Shown here: positions 31,907 to 32,094 of the stretch, one piece after another | How the letters are laid out: each line of letters opens with the position of its first letter | Position numbering within the stretch: position 1 is the stretch's first letter | DNA from: an uncultured Prevotellaceae bacterium | Lineage (GTDB): Bacteria; Bacteroidota; Bacteroidia; Bacteroidales; Muribaculaceae | Length of the DNA stretch: 32,094 bases | Assembly (NCBI GenBank): GCA_900319525.1 | Contig: ONOU01000040.1 | Coordinates: 1 to 32,094 of the forward strand | Reading direction: 5' to 3' | The notes under the pieces: model-generated | Seen by the model: the letters and a program-made list of their open reading frames with translations, nothing else | Database searches by the model: none | Told to the model about the DNA's origin: nothing | Position numbers and translations under genes: made by a program

Positions 31907-32094
31907 CTAGTTGGTGCGGTAGGGTGAGGCCTTGAGGAGCTGCCTGGCGAACGTCACTACCTGCTGGTACTCGTCGTGGTCACAGAGCAGGGTGATGCGA
32001 TTGTCCCTATAGACGATGAAGTGGTAGCCTTTTTTGACCTGGTGACCAGGTTGGTCTTCGGCATAGAACTGATGGTAGGCATCGATACCCACCA
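31907..32094 (-). CDS. 3' end of an unrecognised gene, cut by the right window edge
   Basis: A minus-strand frame is open from the window edge to TAG at 31909-31907, ending ...HFIVYRDNRITLLCDHDEYQQVVTFARQLLKASPYRTN. There is no ATG in the visible part, so the start lies outside the window. The visible 62 codons include a short strand (YHFIVYRDNRITLLC) followed by a helix (DEYQQVVTFARQLLKA). I do not recognise the family. Codon use and composition look like real coding sequence, but the piece is short. Confidence 0.5.
   Translation of the reverse strand, partial: VGIDAYHQFYAEDQPGHQVKKGYHFIVYRDNRITLLCDHDEYQQVVTFARQLLKASPYRTN

Overview
The window looks like Bacteroidales DNA, most probably a gut lineage such as Muribaculaceae or Prevotellaceae. 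The evidence is a SusC/SusD pair, C10 (streptopain-like) peptidase, C-terminal dockerin-like tails of the GDVNGDGEVNIADVN type, membrane-tethered TPR-AraC regulators, and Bacteroidota promoters (TTTG, 19-20 nt spacer, TAnnTTTG). Family assignments are from reading the translations; no database search was run.

Layout. 1-1576 (minus): a secreted repeat protein gene running off the left edge, broken by an in-frame stop and a 2-nt frameshift. 1817-3475 (minus): a TPR/transmembrane/AraC regulator. 3609-5987 (minus): a secreted C10 cysteine peptidase with a dockerin-like tail. 6299-6745 (minus): a TonB C-terminal-domain protein. 6996-8624 (minus): an RluA-type pseudouridine synthase with a long N-terminal extension. 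8707-11570 (plus): an operon of exonuclease III (xth), an AI-2E-family transporter and miaA. 11604-12747: a scar region with a decapitated RecA-like ATPase, an 18-bp inverted repeat, GC-rich tandem repeats and small hairpins. 12748-12952: the stub of a dead dockerin gene.

12953-31423 is one long block of minus-strand genes. In transcription order the first part is susC, susD, two surface lipoproteins, a GHL10-type glycosidase with FN3 and dockerin domains, and a CotH-kinase lipoprotein. A 400-bp gene-free spacer made mostly of heptanucleotide repeats follows. The second part is two paralogous 463-aa secreted dockerin proteins, a NAGPA-type phosphodiester glycosidase with a dockerin tail, and cutC. 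The first part resembles a polysaccharide utilisation locus, but with no classical polysaccharidase. GHL10, NAGPA and CotH together suggest, by inference, a cell-wall, peptidoglycan or phosphodiester-linked glycan as substrate.

The most unusual non-coding signal is a family of 7-bp tandem repeats sitting at gene ends in the second block. The largest array has 33 units in perfect register, with an invariant CTAA and a variable triplet. Because 7 is coprime to 3 and every unit carries TAA or TAG on both strands, these arrays place stop codons in all six frames right at the 3' ends of genes. A second structured region (31621-31887), upstream of susC, holds six nested hairpins and no convincing gene. 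The right edge carries the 3' end of one more unrecognised minus-strand gene.
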